A stretch of 6,795 nucleotides of DNA from Burkholderiaceae bacterium (lineage in GTDB: Bacteria; Pseudomonadota; Gammaproteobacteria; Burkholderiales; Burkholderiaceae_D). Below the pieces are notes generated by a model. It saw only the letters and a program-made list of their open reading frames with translations. It made no database searches and had not been told where the DNA came from. Both the position numbers and the translations under genes were made by a program. How positions within the stretch are numbered: the stretch's first letter is position 1; each line of letters opens with the position of its first letter. Location of the stretch: NCBI GenBank assembly GCA_014379395.1, contig JACMLV010000757.1:1-6795 (forward strand), read 5' to 3'. Positions 5,621-6,795 of the stretch are shown here, in pieces.

Positions 5621-6148
5621 TTAGTCGCACTGGCGCTCGGCGAGCGTACGCTCGCCGAGCCGCCAGCGCAGCAGTCCATAGCCGTAGGCGGCGTAATAGG
5701 CGGCCAGCAGGCCGAAGGCGAGCAGGGTCAGCGGCGCGCGCAGGAACTCCCCGCCCGGCGCCGGCAGGGCTGCGCGCTGGTCGATATACAGGTCGAGGGC
5801 GCCATATAGCAGGCGCGCGATGAACAGCATCGTCACCGTCATGCCGTGGCGCAGATCGGGCGTGTAGAACCGGCCTTGTGCGCTGTTTTCCAGCCGCGTC
5901 AGGCGCACGCTCCAGCGGCTGATCCAGACCCCGGCGAGCGCCCCGGCGCCCAGGCTGGACAGCGCCAGCAGGTCGGCCTGGACTTGCCAGGCCGCCGCCG
6001 CGATCGACGCCGGCCACAGGATCGCCGGCGCCAGATGGCGCCAGAGGCGCGACTGGCGGCGCACGCCCAGCAGGCCCTTGAGGCGGAAATAGATGCGCCA
6101 GACCAGCAGTGGGATCAGGACGAGCAGGGCGAGGGTGGTGGCTTCCAT
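5621..6148 (-). CDS. Small polytopic inner-membrane protein of unknown function
   Basis: The 175-residue protein has about five hydrophobic segments: residues 3-18, 39-54, 58-77, 101-121 and 137-160. Short basic loops (RRQSRLWR near 30-37, RWSVRLTR near 78-85) suggest orientation by the positive-inside rule. The loop LENSAQGRFYTPD before segment 4 resembles, from memory, the CcdC/DUF1453-like membrane family, but I cannot confirm that and give no function. The ATG at 6148 was chosen because the hydrophobic N-terminus begins there and GGATG lies 7 nt upstream. An ATG three codons earlier (6157) is possible. Longer extensions to 6307 would be Arg/Pro-rich and would overlap the neighbouring gene's start. 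It lies 85 bp upstream of the UndA-like gene on the same strand, so co-transcription is possible. Its last codons include a 24-bp palindrome. Confidence 0.8.
   Translation of the reverse strand: MEATTLALLVLIPLLVWRIYFRLKGLLGVRRQSRLWRHLAPAILWPASIAAAAWQVQADLLALSSLGAGALAGVWISRWSVRLTRLENSAQGRFYTPDLRHGMTVTMLFIARLLYGALDLYIDQRAALPAPGGEFLRAPLTLLAFGLLAAYYAAYGYGLLRWRLGERTLAERQCD
5630..5666. repeat. Long inverted repeat at the 3' end of the membrane-protein gene
   Basis: Bases 5636-5659 form a perfect 24-bp palindrome centred on GTAC, with arms of CTCGGCGAGCG type. The flanks CTGGCG (5630-5635) and CGCCAG (5661-5666) also pair if base 5660 is bulged, giving about 18 bp of paired arm overall. It lies inside the codons for the last residues (RLGERTLAERQ) and ends 7 bp before the stop codon. 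On the minus strand a short T5 run follows only about 20 nt later, so a terminator or an mRNA 3'-end stabiliser is possible but unproven. Confidence 0.85.
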
Positions 6149-6203
6149 TCGGGGCATCCGGTGACGCGGCGCGCGATCGGGATGAGGGCGCCGCCGGGAG
6201 GCG

Positions 6204-6209
6204 ATTGTA
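6204..6209 (-). promoter_or_regulatory. Candidate -10 element for the membrane-protein gene
   Basis: TACAAT on the minus strand is a 5/6 match to TATAAT, 55 bp before the ATG at 6148 and preceded by an A7 tract. TTGTGG (6224-6229) is only 14 bp away, too close for a standard -35 box, so the element is tentative. Confidence 0.3.
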
Positions 6210-6274
6210 AGGTATTTTTTTCGCCACAAGGAAGGGCCGGCGGCGCTGCATGGTAAGGTGGCTTCATCGATAAC

Positions 6275-6280
6275 AGGGGA
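6275..6280 (+). promoter_or_regulatory. Ribosome binding site of the proline-rich small protein
   Basis: AGGGGA lies 10 nt before the ATG at 6291. It favours that start over the in-frame GTG at 6258, which has no comparable site. Confidence 0.5.
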
Positions 6281-6290
6281 GCTTGCCATC

Positions 6291-6455
6291 ATGGATCGAT
6301 TTGCCAACCAAGATTATTCGTCCACTCGTTTTCCGCTGCGCGCCCACCGCGCGCCGGATCCGGTGCCGGTCGAAGAGCCGCTGCCGGAGGACTTCCCGCA
6401 CCCGGTGCATCCGGTGCCGCAGGAGGACCCGGTGCCCGATCCGAACCCAAGCTAA
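6291..6455 (+). CDS. Proline-rich small protein, 54 residues, unknown function
   Basis: The N-terminal third (MDRFANQDYSSTRFPLRAHR) is polar and basic. From residue 21 onward 13 of 34 residues are Pro, mostly every second position (PDPVPVEEPLPED, PVPQEDPVPDPNPS), with acidic residues between. Such a tail should be extended (polyproline-II-like) rather than folded. There is no signal peptide or membrane helix. At DNA level CCGGTGC recurs four times (6360, 6402, 6411, 6429). Support for a real gene is the ribosome site, the clean ATG, the consistent amino-acid bias and the fit between a divergent neighbour and the tamB stop, which lies 7 bp away. It is transcribed away from the membrane-protein gene and converges on tamB. 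I do not know a function; a chance ORF in GC-rich DNA is the main alternative. Confidence 0.6.
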   Translation: MDRFANQDYSSTRFPLRAHRAPDPVPVEEPLPEDFPHPVHPVPQEDPVPDPNPS

Positions 6456-6462
6456 GCGCCCG

Positions 6463-6795
6463 CTAATCGAAGGCCCAGGTGTAGAGCATGTCGATGGCGG
6501 AATTGGCGCCGGTCTGCAATTGCAGCGTGACGCGCTCGTTGAGCTTGTAGCGCAGCTTGACCAGGCTGGTCGCCGCGCCGGCGCCCTGCTCGAAGCTCAG
6601 GTAGGCGCGCTGCGACAGGCGCTTGCCGACCGTCACCACCGTGCTCTCCAGGCCCTTGGCCTGCGACAGGCCGAGCTCGTCGACGCCGAGCGAGCCGGCC
6701 AGGCGCGACTGCAGCGAGCCGCCCTGGCCGGCGCCGAACAGCGCGCCGGCGGCGGTGGTCAGCAAACCGAGCTCGTTGCCGGCGGTGCCCTCAGA
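6463..6795 (-). CDS. tamB: TamB, translocation and assembly module inner-membrane protein, C-terminal end (partial)
   Basis: The frame is open to the right edge; the 110 residues seen are the C-terminus of a protein that is usually well over 1,000 residues. TamB is anchored in the inner membrane and spans the periplasm as a long beta-helical groove that works with the outer-membrane partner TamA. It is implicated in outer-membrane protein assembly and phospholipid transport. Visible hallmarks of the conserved terminal domain (DUF490/TamB) are the Gly/Ala-rich helix (GLLTTAAGALFGAGQGG), LGVDELGLSQ, then beta-strands VVTVGKRLSQRAYLSFEQG, SLVKLRYKLNERVTLQLQTG and the terminal ALYTxxFD-like end, here MLYTWAFD. 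The apparent start near 6765 is an internal Leu codon (TTG), not a true start. tamA would be expected further right, upstream of tamB, but is outside the window. It converges on the proline-rich gene with 7 bp between stops. Confidence 0.9.
   Translation of the reverse strand, partial: SEGTAGNELGLLTTAAGALFGAGQGGSLQSRLAGSLGVDELGLSQAKGLESTVVTVGKRLSQRAYLSFEQGAGAATSLVKLRYKLNERVTLQLQTGANSAIDMLYTWAFD

Noticed and set aside
6149..6307. N-terminal extension of the membrane protein to 6307
   Set aside because: The added 53 residues are Arg/Pro-rich, would run through candidate promoter sequence and overlap the start of the proline-rich gene. The hydrophobic N-terminus and GGATG favour 6148.
1..6795. 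CRISPR array, tRNA/rRNA, insertion sequence, prophage or toxin-antitoxin pair
   Set aside because: No spaced direct repeats, tRNA-like cloverleaf, transposase/integrase motifs or terminal inverted repeats were seen. The short repeats found are local and at gene ends.

Overview
The window looks like ordinary chromosome from a GC-rich betaproteobacterium, most likely Burkholderiales and possibly an Oxalobacteraceae (Massilia/Duganella-type) genome. That placement is an inference. It rests on the high GC, strong GC bias at third codon positions, and the presence of CheZ and TamB, which are proteobacterial proteins. I see no rRNA, tRNA, CRISPR, insertion sequence, integrase or phage gene.

Layout, left to right. 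(1) Bases 1-845 (+) are the 3' end of a large SMC/SbcC-like coiled-coil ATPase. (2) 938-1390 (+) is a small exported cupin. (3) 1434-2048 (-) is cheZ, the CheY-P phosphatase, converging on the cupin gene across a 43-bp gap filled by a 13-bp tandem repeat that can fold into a hairpin. (4) A 300-bp divergent intergenic region follows. (5) 2349-4790 (+) is a soluble PAS-PAS-PAS(LOV-like)-GGDEF-EAL protein for cyclic-di-GMP turnover. (6) 4795-5535 (-) is a haem-oxygenase-like di-iron protein strongly resembling UndA, the medium-chain fatty acid decarboxylase that makes 1-undecene. Its stop codon lies 4 bp from that of the cyclic-di-GMP gene, inside a shared repeat/palindrome. (7) 5621-6148 (-) is a small polytopic membrane protein whose last codons contain a perfect 24-bp palindrome. 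(8) 6291-6455 (+) is a 54-residue proline-rich small protein. (9) 6463-6795 (-) is the C-terminal end of tamB, cut by the right edge.

The genes do not form one operon: strands alternate and three convergent junctions are very tight. Two genes bear on the motile/sessile switch (cheZ and the GGDEF-EAL gene, divergently arranged), but a functional link is only inferred from position. The points most worth following are the LOV-like PAS domain lacking the photoactive Cys and core Gln, the altered EAL metal motif (DD to DE), the UndA-like enzyme, and the palindromic elements built into gene ends. I found no multi-gene novel system.
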